Shown here: in pieces, positions 27,079-42,000 of the stretch
Position numbering within the stretch: position 1 is the first letter of the stretch
How the letters are laid out: each line of letters starts with the position of its first letter
NCBI GenBank assembly: GCA_030142905.1
Contig: JASJOG010000511.1
Location: 1 to 64,000, forward strand
Direction of reading: 5' to 3'
DNA from: Heliopora coerulea
Taxonomy: Eukaryota; Cnidaria; Anthozoa; Scleralcyonacea; Helioporidae
DNA length: 64,000 nucleotides
Notes under the pieces: generated by a model
Told to the model about the DNA's origin: nothing
Seen by the model: the letters and a program-made list of their open reading frames with translations, nothing else
Database searches by the model: none
Program-made: the position numbers and the translations under genes

Positions 27079-28290
27079 GAGCCACTCCGCACTTATACTA
27101 CCGAGTTTATTATTACATGCAGAAATAACCGGACTAACAGAGAATTCCCTTTGCAAGATACCATGTAATTTCTTAAGAACCATAGCCGGGAATGAGTTCT
27201 ACTAGCAACTCTAACATGCCATATAGAAAGTGAATGTAATGATGATTATAAAACTCAGTTATTCTATATCAAATAGGGCTTCTGTTATTTTTCTCTGCAT
27301 GCAACTGATCTGTTCGCCACTGGTAAATGAATATATTTTGTTCAACGTTTTGACCCCGTTCGGTTATTGGTTAATCGAGATGATAATAACGAACAATTAC
27401 TCACCGAAGTGGTGATGAATACTTACCTAGCCATGAAGTGGCGAGGTAAATATCTACAGTATTCACGGACACTGGGTTAAATGATTGTTTAAGGTTTTAG
27501 CATATCCTTTACATTATTGTTTTCACATATGCTTTTGTTTTTTTAATTTTTTTAAAACAATTTTTTCGGAACGTCGACTTGTTGCCAACTCGTCACTTGT
27601 CAACAAAACGTTTTGAAGGCATCCTGCGTGCACTTGTCGCTAAAAAGTAAGAGATATGCGTATCTTTGAACATTGAATTAGAAAATTTCGTTCCTTTTTT
27701 GGTTGCTGTGTTGCAAGGTAACTTCGTTTATTAAAACAATTCTGCCGTAACTTAAGGGTCGTGTAAACCTGCTATTTTGCATGTTGGAATTAGCATCCTG
27801 GTTTATGCAATGCACTCACAATAGCCTATGCAGCAACACATCCACACTAATTATTCGCTGCAGTTTGTCCACGACGCGCTCGTCGGTCAAACACTTACTC
27901 CAAGATGTCAATCCCAAGACACAAAATCTCACGTGTAAACAGTCCTTTAAAGGAAAAAGGACGCCATCTTTCTTTACTCGGAGTTGAATCGTGCAGGATA
28001 TTCCAAGATAGAGGAACGCAAAACAAGACTATTCACTTGCAAGGTATATGCTAACGTAAGTTAGCCTGGATCTAAAGATTTTCGCCTGGCCCAAATTCGA
28101 CAGGTTAACTTCTTGTAAAAAGAACAAAAGCCACTCATGTTAAGTTGAAAGTTTTAAACTATAATAAACGGTTAGCACATTACAACAGCTACCTTGTTGA
28201 CAACATTATTTCGTCCATTAAAAAGGAATTCTAAGCAAACTACATTGACAATTTCTATGACTCCAAATATATTTTTTACTGTTGGAATCC

Positions 28291-31001
28291 TTAACCTTTG
28301 TAAGAGATCAGATAGCCACCAAAAGTCGTATACCGACCTCCACCGTATATGGCATAAACGCTATTTCTCTCCAACCGAACCCAGAAAGTCTGACCCTTTT
28401 TCAACATTGCTAGTACAGTTTTACTCAACAGATCGTAATTTCTATGGTTCGCATGTAAATCACTGTATACTGTATTATCCTTCATAAGACGAACAAAGCT
28501 ACGATATCCATTCCGCTGTAAGTACGAGACACAGAAAAGGTATAGTCCATCGACTGGTGCAGTAAATTTTCCTGTCGAAGGGTTATAAGCACCTCCAATG
28601 TTGAAGGAAACGTCGTTGAATTTGATTGCACCGAGAGCGTAGTTAGGTCCAATATTGCCGCTGGTGAGGGTTGCTTGGAAGGCAGGACGAGTCTGAAAAA
28701 TTAGAAGTACAATAAAAGTGAGAACGAAATATGCTCTTATTTCACCAAACAACTGATTTCTAGTGTTTACTAAATTGTATAAAAAAAAAAATAAATAAAA
28801 ATAAATGAAAGAAGATTTTAGTTGGAATGGATCTTGTTCCTATCTCGTGAAAAGGAAAAATACTGACAGTAAGCTCTTAGTCGAGCTTTTCAGAGAATCT
28901 TAAGCAAGCCAGGAAACCTAGGACTAAGAAAATCTCCGTATTTTTTTTTTTTTTTTTTCACGGTTAACAATGTCCTAACGAAGGTACCGTCGAAGGTTAT
29001 CGTTGTAGTCGCATTTATTATAGCATGAATTAAGAGATCCCATCCATTAGACTATCAGAATTGTCATTTCTGCCCTAGAACGGTTTAACCACACAGTCCT
29101 ATTGAAAAACTTCAAAATTGAATTGCTAAGTTTTAAGGTTCGAAATGAATGCCAAAAACACAATTTCGCTCCATCCTCGAACCAGTGATGGGATAGTTGT
29201 GGTTAACAGGCTGTTTTTATAGAACAAAATCGTGTCGAGAGGTTTTGCCAAAAAAAATGTTCACTAAGAACTAGCCGAGTTATTGCTCATTTTCTCACAA
29301 TACCTCTTTCGCCTAAAACGAAAAGAATGCGATGGCAGCTGGAATGGCCTAAAGAGCGTTTTTACTCAATCCCCAAAGATTCGAATGAGAAAGGACTTTG
29401 CAGCGGCCACGTTGGTGTACCGAAAAAAATGTCCTCAAAAGTCTTTGGTAAAGGAACACCTACATTTGCAGTGACGATATCAAGTGAAAACGTTTAGTAT
29501 TTGATGCATTCCCCCCATTATTTGTTAGTATGTGTATTCTTGAAAAAGGTATCAACTCTTCGGCACCATTAATAAATATTCGAAGAATCATCTCAATTTT
29601 CTGAGTAAAATCATCAAAATTTGACGAAACAGGCGAGAAAGAGTCCCTCGTCCCTGCTCCTCTCCCTTACCCGCTACAAGGGGACAGCGAGTTCATAGAA
29701 GCTGAGCCCCTGCAGAGCGTCACTCGCACCGCTTTACCCATTTGTGAATTTCTTTTTGTTATACATATAGTCGCAGAATAAAACAGCTTCAAGTGGACAC
29801 TTGTCTCGTTCTTCCATGAAAATATTACGGAAGATTGCATTCTGTGTTAAACGAAAAGATTTAAAAATTAGTTTGCCGGTGTAAAAAGTAATCACAATGA
29901 AGGAACGCGAGCACTTTTGCTCTCCTCACTACGCACTTTTAATCATTAAGTCCAAGAACTTAGGTTGAAATTACTGAAGAACAGGTATGCACTTCGATTT
30001 CAAGAGAAGGCCAATAAGTTCGTGCGTTTTATTTCGTAAAATAGAAGTAAGTTGATTAGTTAATATCGAAACTGCAAAAAGCTTTCTCTGATTTTCAATT
30101 GACCATTCCAGCCACATAGACTGCGTTCAATACTACATCTGTGTTTACACTCTCTTTTCTTTTGCAATTTAAATCAGTTAATAAAAGCTTTGCAATTAAG
30201 ACTACAAACCTGTGCGTAGACACCGTAACCTTTGCCATGAAGGAGAAAATCTCGCATTCCTTGCCTGAAATTCAGAGTTATTCCGTATTTCTATATAAAA
30301 CAAAAACCATGCATTGTTCATCTCTTTACCGAGCAAAGCTTCGGAAGCTGGGTTACATGGATGAACGAAATTTTAAAACTACCGAACTATTGTCGCATAA
30401 AATTGTTCATTCTGATGAATCTGATTAACTGAGTGGAGCCCTGAGGATGTATTGCTACCATAGTTAGCCAATCGAAAGCAGGAATTGTGCCATTAAGACG
30501 ACAATACACTCCCCAGGAGGAACACTTGTAGACGATAATCTAAATGAAACCCGGTTGTGATTTTAGCCTGGCGTACTGGATAGAGATTTCGACCAGAACT
30601 GGTATCGTTCACGAATTCAGCCCTTAACAGTTTGGAAATAATGCTCACAGATTGAAAAGGATGCACAATCAAAACCTCAGTTAAAAATGACAACTCAGTA
30701 CCACACAAAGCCAACTTAATATATCGTATAAAATCAGGCGGCCAGTAGATAATTCATCTTAATCCAGTTAAGAGATTCTGCAAAAGAATACACAGATTAT
30801 TTCACGAAATAACTGTAGTGAAAGAATACTTACATGTCCATGGAGCGTGCGTTTGCTAATCGTCGAATCTTCCTGTGGAGAACTAAACATCCTTTCGAGC
30901 TCAGTGGAGGTCGATTGAGGAAGATTCTTGCTTGAAGTAATGTAAGGCGCAGCAGAGAGCACAAGGAATAAACCAAACCACGATACTCCAACGAATGCCA
31001 T
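28291..31001 (-). CDS. Secreted C1q-domain protein, tandem copy 1 (3 exons)
   Basis: Gene model by splice sites and comparison with copies 2, 3 and D. Exon 1 is 30834-31001 (56 codons; MAFVGVSWFGLFLVLSAAPY signal peptide, linker, then KR as a possible cleavage site), exon 2 is 30210-30290 (27 codons; GMRDFLLHGKGYGVYAQ) and exon 3 is 28291-28692 (133 codons; C1q fold). Donors are GTAAGT and GTTTGT, acceptors TATAG and TTCAG, and all introns are phase 0. The predicted protein is 216 residues. Exon 3 carries C1q hallmarks: FNDVSFN, PVDGLYLFCVSYLQRNG and YTTFGGYLIS. C1q-fold proteins trimerise and bind ligands outside the cell, often in innate recognition; which ligand is unknown. No collagen-like stretch is present. 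A TATA box lies ~65 bp upstream of the start. Confidence 0.8.
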
Positions 31002-31061
31002 TCTGATGTCGATCTTCTATTCTTCTTGTTGAAATGCGATGGTAGCCAGATGAGCAACCTT

Positions 31062-31069
31062 CTTATATA
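31062..31069 (-). promoter_or_regulatory. TATA box of C1q copy 1
   Basis: TATATAAG on the minus strand, 61-68 bp upstream of the ATG at 31001. A conserved block (TTGAAACAATGAATTGTGGG) follows further upstream near 31090-31110 and recurs before copy C at about 55608. Same sites at 37036-37043 and 43010-43017 for copies 2 and 3. Confidence 0.65.
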
Positions 31070-33093
31070 GGATATAATTTCATGACACACCCACAATTCA
31101 TTGTTTCAACATTGGAGTTAAATCCTTTATTGTACTCAATAGTATTCAAGATTGTGAAAATCATTCAAAAGAGCGTAATAACCATTTACCAAACGGATTT
31201 CTTTTAAAAGCTCAATGATAACCACTTGTCACCCTATAGACCAGTCGCATTTATTCCCCTGCTGGAGGAAAAATACTTTTAAGTAAAAGAATTTCAATAA
31301 ATTATTCGACCAGTTGAACGTCGGAGCTTTGAAGTTGTCCTCCAGATGTGATCAAACTGAATTTCTATTAACAAACGTCTCTTGTACGCCAAACTTTAAG
31401 AACAATCTAATTTAACTGTGAGTGAATGATCAGTGAGATAAGGTGGTCTATGAAATTTTCATTGCCGTTACGTCTCACTCGCGATGTTAAATCCTTTATC
31501 GCATTGATGACCATTAATTAACATTTACTTTTTTGAAAAACGTAATGAACTCTAACACACTCCTTCAAGGATTACATCACCAATTTGATTCATTCGCATT
31601 GATGACCGTTAATTAACCTTTACTTATTTGAAAAACGGGAAGAGCTCAAACACACTCGTTCAAGGATTACATCACCAATTTGACTCAGACGGGGAGATTT
31701 GTGTGACTGGGACAATTACGAAAGACAAGGATAAGAAGTGGAAAATGGTGAGATCGACGAGAAAATGTTCTCTTCTGTCTTTCACAGTAAGTGGCCTGAC
31801 CAGCATTTTTGGGTGGCCTTCTGGAAACTCAAGACATAGCCATGGAGAATTTTGGCTCTGTGAGAAAAGCTACCAGTTAAATTTTGTATCTTAGATCTCT
31901 AAATATTGTGATACAGTTATGACACTTGCTTAAATGTTTTGAATAGTCTTTCACGCAAAAACGTTACAGGTGTTGTAAAAATAGGGGAGGCACAGGTTTC
32001 CCAGGTCCCCCTTAACCACGGCAACACTCTAAGCCTGGTTTACACAGGCGATACAAGAACAAGCGTAACTACATAAAAACGCACAGTTAGCAATTCACTG
32101 TCAACTGAACTCTTTGTTCATCCCCAAGACGACAGGATGTACCAGGCATGAAATACCTATTGTCCTTGCATATCTCGTCATGCTCACGTTACTCATTTTG
32201 AGTAACAAAAAAAAATGCACAATTAGACTGTTGTTTCTACAGTCTTACCTCGATTTTTTGTATAGGTTTAGTACTGGTAGACAATTATCATAACATAAAT
32301 AACTCGAAGTATATTAGAGAGGAACGACGGGGTGTCTTTAACAGAATTTGCCTCGGGTTAACCCTTTATCGATCAATGTTCTGTATACACGACACCAAGA
32401 ACAAAAGAAATTTTTGGAGAGCAAAGCGAATACAGTGAAAGAACAATGAACAAAAGAAAACGAATCCAACCTTTGAATGGTTGTGATTTAGGCACGGTTC
32501 TGAATATATGAAGTTCGTCAAAGATTTAGAAAGAGGTCAAATGCGTTCCCTATATACAAATCCCCTTCGAATGCAGCCAAAGCAAAATGACACCAAAGAA
32601 AATCTCACTGTTGACTCCGTTGTACTGTTGCTTGAAATTACATTGCACCGTTGGATTATTACTCCTGTACATTGATCTTGTCCGCATGCATTTACAGTTC
32701 ATTAAAAAACAAAAATAAAAAAATTAAAGAAAAATTAAAAAAAGAAAAACAAACCACATCAGACGTCTAATGTTGCTCTGGATTTCGACATTTCAGGAGA
32801 CCATAAAATGATTGTTATGTCAAAAAATAATTTGCATTGCTTGTGAGGAAGTCTAACGTGCCCACACTCCTGTGGGTTTTGATGCGATCGTGTATCTGAA
32901 GCTTGTGAAGTGACTTAAATGGCTTTTGGTATTAGTAACACATCAGAATCGTTCCTCTCACTACAGTGTAATGCAAGGTTCTTAACACTTAGTGCAATAT
33001 GACGAGAAAAGTAGAGTAGTTTACGAACGGTCTTATTGTGCTTGATATTGACCTGGTACGTAGTTTAGGAAATGAAAGGCAGAGCGACTCCGC

Positions 33094-36000
33094 ACTTATA
33101 CTACCGAGTTTATTATTACATGCAGAAATAACCGGACTAACAGAGAATTCCCTTTGCAAGATACCATGCAACTTCTTGAGATCCATAGCCGGGAATGAGT
33201 TCTACCAGCATCTCTAACATGCCATATAGAAAGTGAATGTAATGATGATTATAAAACTCAGTTATTCTATATCAAATAGGGTTTCTGTTATTTTTCTCTG
33301 CATGCAACTGATCTGTTCGCCACTGGTAAATGAATATATTTTGTTCAACGAGATGATAATAACGAACAATTACTCACCGAAGTGGTGATGAATACTTACC
33401 TAGCCATGAAGTGGCGAGGTAAATATCTACAGTATTCACGGACACTGGGTTAAATGATTGTTTAAGGTTTTAGCATATCCTTTACGTTATTGTTTTCACA
33501 TATGCTTTTGTTTTTTTTAATTTTTTTAAAACAATTTTTTCGGAACGTCGACTTGTTGCCAACTCGTCACTTGTCAACAAAATGTTTTGAAGGCATCCTG
33601 CGTGCACTTGTCGCTAAAAAGTAAGAGATATGCGTATCTTTGAACATTGAATTAGAAAATTTCGTTCCTTTTTTGGTTGCTGTGTTGCAAGGTAACTTCG
33701 TTTATTAAAACAATTCTGCCGTAACTTAAGGGTCGTGTAAACCTGCTATTTTGCATGTTGGAATTAGCATCCTGGTTTATGCAATGCACTCACAATAGCC
33801 TATGCAGCAACACATCCACACTAATTATTCGCTGCAGTTTGTCCACGACGCGCTCGTCGGTCAAACACTTACTCCAAGATGTCAATCCCAAGACACAAAA
33901 TCTCACGTGTAAACAGTCCTTTAAAGGAAAAAGGACGCCATCTTTCTTTACTCGGAGTTGAATCGTGCAGGATATTCCAAGATAGAGGAACGCAAAACAA
34001 GACTATTCACTTGCAAGGTATATGCTAACGTAAGTTAGCCTGGATCTAAAGATTTTCGCCTGGCCCAAATTCGACAGGTTAACTTCTTGTAAAAAGAACA
34101 AAAGCCACTCATATTAAGTTGAAAGTTTTAAACTATAATAAACGGTTAGCACATTACAACAGCTACCTTGTTGACAACATTATTTCGTCCATTAAAAAGG
34201 AATTCTAAGCAAACTACATTGACAATTTCTATGACTCCAAATATATTTTTTACTGTTGGAATCCTTAACCTTTGTAAGAGATCAGATAGCCACCAAAAGT
34301 CGTATACCGACCTCCACCGTATATGGCATAAACGCTATTTCTCTCCAACCGAACCCAGAAAGTCTGACCCTTTTTCAACATTGCTAGTACAGTTTTACTC
34401 AACAGATCGTAATTTCTATGGTTCGCATGTAAATCACTGTATACTGTATTATCCTTCATAAGACGAACAAAGCTACGATATCCATTCCGCTGTAAGTACG
34501 AGACACAGAAAAGGTATAGTCCATCGACTGGTGCAGTAAATTTTCCTGTCGAAGGGTTATAAGCACCTCCAATGTTGAAGGAAACGTCGTTGAATTTGAT
34601 TGCACCGAGAGCGTAGTTAGGTCCAATATTGCCGCTGGTGAGGGTTGCTTGGAAGGCAGGACGAGTCTGAAAAATTAGAAGTACAATAAAAGTGAGAACG
34701 AAATATGCTCTTATTTCACCAAACAACTGATTTCTAGTGTTTACTAAATTGTATAAAAAAAAAAATAAATAAAAATAAATGAAAGAAGATTTTAGTTGGA
34801 ATGGATCTTGTTCCTATCTCGTGAAAAGGAAAAATACTGACAGTAAGCTCTTAGTCGAGCTTTTCAGAGAATCTTAAGCAAGCCAGGAAACCTAGGACTA
34901 AGAAAATCTCCGTATTTTTTTTTTTTTTTTTTCACGGTTAACAATGTCCTAACGAAGGTACCGTCGAAGGTTATCGTTGTAGTCGCATTTATTATAGCAT
35001 GAATTAAGAGATCCCATCCATTAGACTATCAGAATTGTCATTTCTGCCCTAGAACGGTTTAACCACACAGTCCTATTGAAAAACTTCAAAATTGAATTGC
35101 TAAGTTTTAAGGTTCGAAATGAATGCCAAAAACACAATTTCGCTCCATCCTCGAACCAGTGATGGGATAGTTGTGGTTAACAGGCTGTTTTTATAGAACA
35201 AAATCGTGTCGAGAGGTTTTGCCAAAAAAAATGTTCACTAAGAACTAGCCGAGTTATTGCTCATTTTCTCACAATACCTCTTTCGCCTAAAACGAAAAGA
35301 ATGCGATGGCAGCTGGAATGGCCTAAAGAGCGTTTTTACTCAATCCCCAAAGATTCGAATGAGAAAGGACTTTGCAGCAGCCACGTTGGTGTACCGAAAA
35401 AAATGTCCTCAAAAGTCTTTGGTAAAGGAACTCCTACATTTGCAGTGACGATATCAAGTGAAAACGTTTAGTATTTGATGCATTCCCCCCATTATTTGTT
35501 AGTATGTGTATTCTTGAAAAAGGTATCAACTCTTCGGCACCATTAATAAATATTCGAAGAATCATCTCAATTTTCTGAGTAAAATCATCAAAATTTGACG
35601 AAACAGGCGAGAAAGAGTCCCTCGTCCCTGCTCCTCTCCCTTACCCGCTACAAGGGGACAGCGAGTTCATAGAAGCTGAGCCCCTGCAGAGCGTCACTCG
35701 CACCGCTTTACCCATTTGTGAATTTCTTTTTGTTATACATATAGTCGCAGAATAAAACAGCTTCAAGTGGACACTTGTCTCGTTCTTCCATGAAAATATT
35801 ACGGAAGATTGCATTCTGTGTTAAACGAAAAGATTTAAAAATTAGTTTGCCGGTGTAAAAAGTAATCACAATGAAGGAACGCGAGCACTTTTGCTCTCCT
35901 CACTACGCACTTTTAATCATTAAGTCCAAGAACTTAGGTTGAAATTACTGAAGAACAGGTATGCACTTCGATTTCAAGAGAAGGCCAATAAGTTCGTGCG

Positions 36001-39000
36001 TTTTATTTCGTAAAATAGAAGTAAGTTGATTAGTTAATATCGAAACTGCAAAAAGCTTTCTCTGATTTTCAATTGACCATTCCAGCCACATAGACTGCGT
36101 TCAATACTACATCTGTGTTTACACTCTCTTTTCTTTTGCAATTTAAATCAGTTAATAAAAGCTTTGCAATTAAGACTACAAACCTGTGCGTAGACACCGT
36201 AACCTTTGCCATGAAGGAGAAAATCTCGCATTCCTTGCCTGAAATTCAGAGTTATTCCGTATTTCTATATAAAACAAAAACCATGCATTGTTCATCTCTT
36301 TACCGAGCAAAGCTTCGGAAGCTGGGTTACATGGATGAACGAAATTTTAAAACTACCGAACTATTGTCGCATAAAATTGTTCATTCTGATGAATCTGATT
36401 AACTGAGTGGAGCCCTGAGGATGTATTGCTACCATAGTTAGCCAATCGAAAGCAGGAATTGTGCCATTAAGACGACAATACACTCCCCAGGAGGAACACT
36501 TGTAGACGATAATCTAAATGAAACCCGGTTGTGATTTTAGCCTGGCGTACTGGATAGAGATTTCGACCAGAACTGGTATCGTTCACGAATTCAGCCCTTA
36601 ACAGTTTGGAAATAATGCTCACAGATTGAAAAGGATGCACAATCAAAACCTCAGTTAAAAATGACAACTCAGTACCACACAAAGCCAACTTAATATATCG
36701 TATAAAATCAGGCGGCCAGTAGATAATTCATCTTAATCCAGTTAAGAGATTCTGCAAAAGAATACACAGATTATTTCACGAAATAACTGTAGTGAAAGAA
36801 TACTTACATGTCCATGGAGCGTGCGTTTGCTAATCGTCGAATCTTCCTGTGGAGAACTAAACATCCTTTCGAGCTCAGTGGAGGTCGATTGAGGAAGATT
36901 CTTGCTTGAAGTAATGTAAGGCGCAGCAGAGAGCACAAGGAATAAACCAAACCACGATACTCCAACGAATGCCATTCTGATGTCGATCTTCTATTCTTCT
37001 TGTTGAAATGCGATGGTAGCCAGATGAGCAACCTTCTTATATAGGATATAATTTCATGACACACCCACAATTCATTGTTTCAACATTGGAGTTAAATCCT
37101 TTATTGTACTCAATAGTATTCAAGATTGTGAAAATCATTCAAAAGAGCGTAATAACCATTTACCAAACGGATTTCTTTTAAAAGCTCAATGATAACCACT
37201 TGTCACCCTATAGACCAGTCGCATTTATTCCCCTGCTGGAGGAAAAATACTTTTAAGTAAAAGAATTTCAATAAATTATTCGACCAGTTGAACGTCGGAG
37301 CTTTGAAGTTGTCCTCCAGATGTGATCAAACTGAATTTCTATTAACAAACGTCTCTTGTACGCCAAACTTTAAGAACAATCTAATTTAACTGTGAGTGAA
37401 TGATCAGTGAGATAAGGTGGTCTATGAAATTTTCATTGCCGTTACGTCTCACTCGCGATGTTAAATCCTTTATCGCATTGATGACCATTAATTAACATTT
37501 ACTTTTTTGAAAAACGTAATGAACTCTAACACACTCCTTCAAGGATTACATCACCAATTTGATTCATTCGCATTGATGACCGTTAATTAACCTTTACTTA
37601 TTTGAAAAACGGGAAGAGCTCAAACACACTCGTTCAAGGATTACATCACCAATTTGACTCAGACGGGGAGATTTGTGTGACTGGGACAATTACGAAAGAC
37701 AAGGATAAGAAGTGGAAAATGGTGAGATCGACGAGAAAATGTTCTCTTCTGTCTTTCACAGTAAGTGGCCTGACCAGCATTTTTGGGTGGCCTTCTGGAA
37801 ACTCAAGACATAGCCATGGAGAATTTTGGCTCTGTGAGAAAAGCTACCAGTTAAATTTTGTATCTTAGATCTCTAAATATTGTGATACAGTTATGACACT
37901 TGCTTAAATGTTTTGAATAGTCTTTCACGCAAAAACGTTACAGGTGTTGTAAAAATAGGGGAGGCACAGGTTTCCCAGGTCCCCCTTAACCACGGCAACA
38001 CTCTAAGCCTGGTTTACACAGGCGATACAAGAACAAGCGTAACTACATAAAAACGCACAGTTAGCAATTCACTGTCAACTGAACTCTTTGTTCATCCCCA
38101 AGACGACAGGATGTACCAGGCATGAAATACCTATTGTCCTTGCATATCTCGTCATGCTCACGTTACTCATTTTGAGTAACAAAAAAAAATGCACAATTAG
38201 ACTGTTGTTTCTACAGTCTTACCTCGATTTTTTGTATAGGTTTAGTACTGGTAGACAATTATCATAACATAAATAACTCGAAGTATATTAGAGAGGAACG
38301 ACGGGGTGTCTTTAACAGAATTTGCCTCGGGTTAACCCTTTATCGATCAATGTTCTGTATACACGACACCAAGAACAAAAGAAATTTTTGGAGAGCAAAG
38401 CGAATACAGTGAAAGAACAATGAACAAAAGAAAACGAATCCAACCTTTGAATGGTTGTGATTTAGGCACGGTTCTGAATATATGAAGTTCGTCAAAGATT
38501 TAGAAAGAGGTCAAATGCGTTCCCTATATACAAATCCCCTTCGAATGCAGCCAAAGCAAAATGACACCAAAGAAAATCTCACTGTTGACTCCGTTGTACT
38601 GTTGCTTGAAATTACATTGCACCGTTGGATTATTACTCCTGTACATTGATCTTGTCCGCATGCATTTACAGTTCATTAAAAAACAAAAATAAAAAAATTA
38701 AAGAAAAATTAAAAAAAGAAAAACAAACCACATCAGACGTCTAATGTTGCTCTGGATTTCGACATTTCAGGAGACCATAAAATGATTGTTATGTCAAAAA
38801 ATAATTTGCATTGCTTGTGAGGAAGTCTAACGTGCCCACACTCCTGTGGGTTTTGATGCGATCGTGTATCTGAAGCTTGTGAAGTGACTTAAATGGCTTT
38901 TGGTATTAGTAACACATCAGAATCGTTCCTCTCACTACAGTGTAATGCAAGGTTCTTAACACTTAGTGCAATATGACGAGAAAAGTAGAGTAGTTTACGA

Positions 39001-39067
39001 ACGGTCTTATTGTGCTTGATATTGACCTGGTACGTAGTTTAGGAAATGAAAGGCAGAGCGACTCCGC
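33094..39067. repeat. Tandem unit 2 (5,974 bp) with one C1q gene
   Basis: Head-to-tail copy. Every landmark sits exactly 5,974 bp from its partner in unit 3 and, past the 30-bp indel, in unit 1. Confidence 0.95.
34265..36975 (-). CDS. Secreted C1q-domain protein, tandem copy 2 (3 exons)
   Basis: Exons 36808-36975, 36184-36264 and 34265-34666. The predicted protein is identical to tandem copy 1 and all splice sites are kept. It is one repeat unit (5,974 bp) to the right with the same TATA box and upstream block, so expression should match copy 1. There is no evidence of decay. Confidence 0.8.
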
Positions 39068-42000
39068 ACTTATACTACCGAGTTTATTATTACATGCAGA
39101 AATAACCGGACTAACAGAGAATTCCCTTTGCAAGATACCATGCAACTTCTTGAGATCCATAGCCGGGAATGAGTTCTACCAGCATCTCTAACATGCCATA
39201 TAGAAAGTGAATGTAATGATGATTATAAAACTCAGTTATTCTATATCAAATAGGGTTTCTGTTATTTTTCTCTGCATGCAACTGATCTGTTCGCCACTGG
39301 TAAATGAATATATTTTGTTCAACGAGATGATAATAACGAACAATTACTCACCGAAGTGGTGATGAATACTTACCTAGCCATGAAGTGGCGAGGTAAATAT
39401 CTACAGTATTCACGGACACTGGGTTAAATGATTGTTTAAGGTTTTAGCATATCCTTTACGTTATTGTTTTCACATATGCTTTTGTTTTTTTTAATTTTTT
39501 TAAAACAATTTTTTCGGAACGTCGACTTGTTGCCAACTCGTCACTTGTCAACAAAATGTTTTGAAGGCATCCTGCGTGCACTTGTCGCTAAAAAGTAAGA
39601 GATATGCGTATCTTTGAACATTGAATTAGAAAATTTCGTTCCTTTTTTGGTTGCTGTGTTGCAAGGTAACTTCGTTTATTAAAACAATTCTGCCGTAACT
39701 TAAGGGTCGTGTAAACCTGCTATTTTGCATGTTGGAATTAGCATCCTGGTTTATGCAATGCACTCACAATAGCCTATGCAGCAACACATCCACACTAATT
39801 ATTCGCTGCAGTTTGTCCACGACGCGCTCGTCGGTCAAACACTTACTCCAAGATGTCAATCCCAAGACACAAAATCTCACGTGTAAACAGTCCTTTAAAG
39901 GAAAAAGGACGCCATCTTTCTTTACTCGGAGTTGAATCGTGCAGGATATTCCAAGATAGAGGAACGCAAAACAAGACTATTCACTTGCAAGGTATATGCT
40001 AACGTAAGTTAGCCTGGATCTAAAGATTTTCGCCTGGCCCAAATTCGACAGGTTAACTTCTTGTAAAAAGAACAAAAGCCACTCATATTAAGTTGAAAGT
40101 TTTAAACTATAATAAACGGTTAGCACATTACAACAGCTACCTTGTTGACAACATTATTTCGTCCATTAAAAAGGAATTCTAAGCAAACTACATTGACAAT
40201 TTCTATGACTCCAAATATATTTTTTACTGTTGGAATCCTTAACCTTTGTAAGAGATCAGATAGCCACCAAAAGTCGTATACCGACCTCCACCGTATATGG
40301 CATAAACGCTATTTCTCTCCAACCGAACCCAGAAAGTCTGACCCTTTTTCAACATTGCTAGTACAGTTTTACTCAACAGATCGTAATTTCTATGGTTCGC
40401 ATGTAAATCACTGTATACTGTATTATCCTTCATAAGACGAACAAAGCTACGATATCCATTCCGCTGTAAGTACGAGACACAGAAAAGGTATAGTCCATCG
40501 ACTGGTGCAGTAAATTTTCCTGTCGAAGGGTTATAAGCACCTCCAATGTTGAAGGAAACGTCGTTGAATTTGATTGCACCGAGAGCGTAGTTAGGTCCAA
40601 TATTGCCGCTGGTGAGGGTTGCTTGGAAGGCAGGACGAGTCTGAAAAATTAGAAGTACAATGAAAGTGAGAACGAAATGTGCTCTTATTTCACCAAACAA
40701 CTGATTTCTAGTGTTTACTAAATTGTATAAAAAAAAAAATAAATAAAAATAAATGAAAGAAGATTTTAGTTGGAATGGATCTTGTTCCTATCTCGTGAAA
40801 AGGAAAAATACTGACAGTAAGCTCTTAGTCGAGCTTTTCAGAGAATCTTAAGCAAGCCAGGAAACCTAGGACTAAGAAAATCTCCGTATTTTTTTTTTTT
40901 TTTTTTCACGGTTAACAATGTCCTAACGAAGGTACCGTCGAAGGTTATCGTTGTAGTCGCATTTATTATAGCATGAATTAAGAGATCCCATCCATTAGAC
41001 TATCAGAATTGTCATTTCTGCCCTAGAACGGTTTAACCACACAGTCCTATTGAAAAACTTCAAAATTGAATTGCTAAGTTTTAAGGTTCGAAATGAATGC
41101 CAAAAACACAATTTCGCTCCATCCTCGAACCAGTGATGGGATAGTTGTGGTTAACAGGCTGTTTTTATAGAACAAAATCGTGTCGAGAGGTTTTGCCAAA
41201 AAAAATGTTCACTAAGAACTAGCCGAGTTATTGCTCATTTTCTCACAATACCTCTTTCGCCTAAAACGAAAAGAATGCGATGGCAGCTGGAATGGCCTAA
41301 AGAGCGTTTTTACTCAATCCCCAAAGATTCGAATGAGAAAGGACTTTGCAGCAGCCACGTTGGTGTACCGAAAAAAATGTCCTCAAAAGTCTTTGGTAAA
41401 GGAACACCTACATTTGCAGTGACGATATCAAGTGAAAACGTTTAGTATTTGATGCATTCCCCCCATTATTTGTTAGTATGTGTATTCTTGAAAAAGGTAT
41501 CAACTCTTCGGCACCATTAATAAATATTCGAAGAATCATCTCAATTTTCTGAGTAAAATCATCAAAATTTGACGAAACAGGCGAGAAAGAGTCCCTCGTC
41601 CCTGCTCCTCTCCCTTACCCGCTACAAGGGGACAGCGAGTTCATAGAAGCTGAGTCCCTGCAGAGCGTCACTCGCACCGCTTTACCCATTTGTGAATTTC
41701 TTTTTGTTATACATATAATCGCAGAATAAAACAGCTTCAAGTGGACACTTGTCTCGTTCTTCCATGAAAATATTACGGAAGATTGCATTCTGTGTTAAAC
41801 GAAAAGATTTAAAAATTAGTTTGCCGGTGTGAAAAGTAATCACAATGAAGGAACGCGAGCACTTTTGCTCTCCTCACTACGCACTTTTAATCATTAAGTC
41901 CAAGAACTTAGGTTGAAATTACGGAAGAACAGGTATGCACTTCGATTTCAAGAGAAGGCCAATAAGTTCGTGCGTTTTATTTCGTAAAATAGAAGTAAGT

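Larger units (their letters stand above)
27091..33093. repeat. Tandem unit 1 (~6.0 kb) with one C1q gene
   Basis: Matches 33094-39067 with only scattered single-base differences (for example 28138, 29403, 29459) and a 30-bp segment near 27350-27380 that unit 2 lacks. Besides the C1q gene it contains an A+T-rich intergenic part. A T-run at 28940-28959 and A-rich stretches near 28780 are shared by all copies. Confidence 0.9.

Noticed and set aside
27781..27987. Repeated small ORFs in each tandem unit (27781, 28194, 29283, 30141, 31628 and equivalents).
   Set aside because: They recur only because the unit is duplicated. Several are antisense to C1q exons and none has recognisable domains or splice support.
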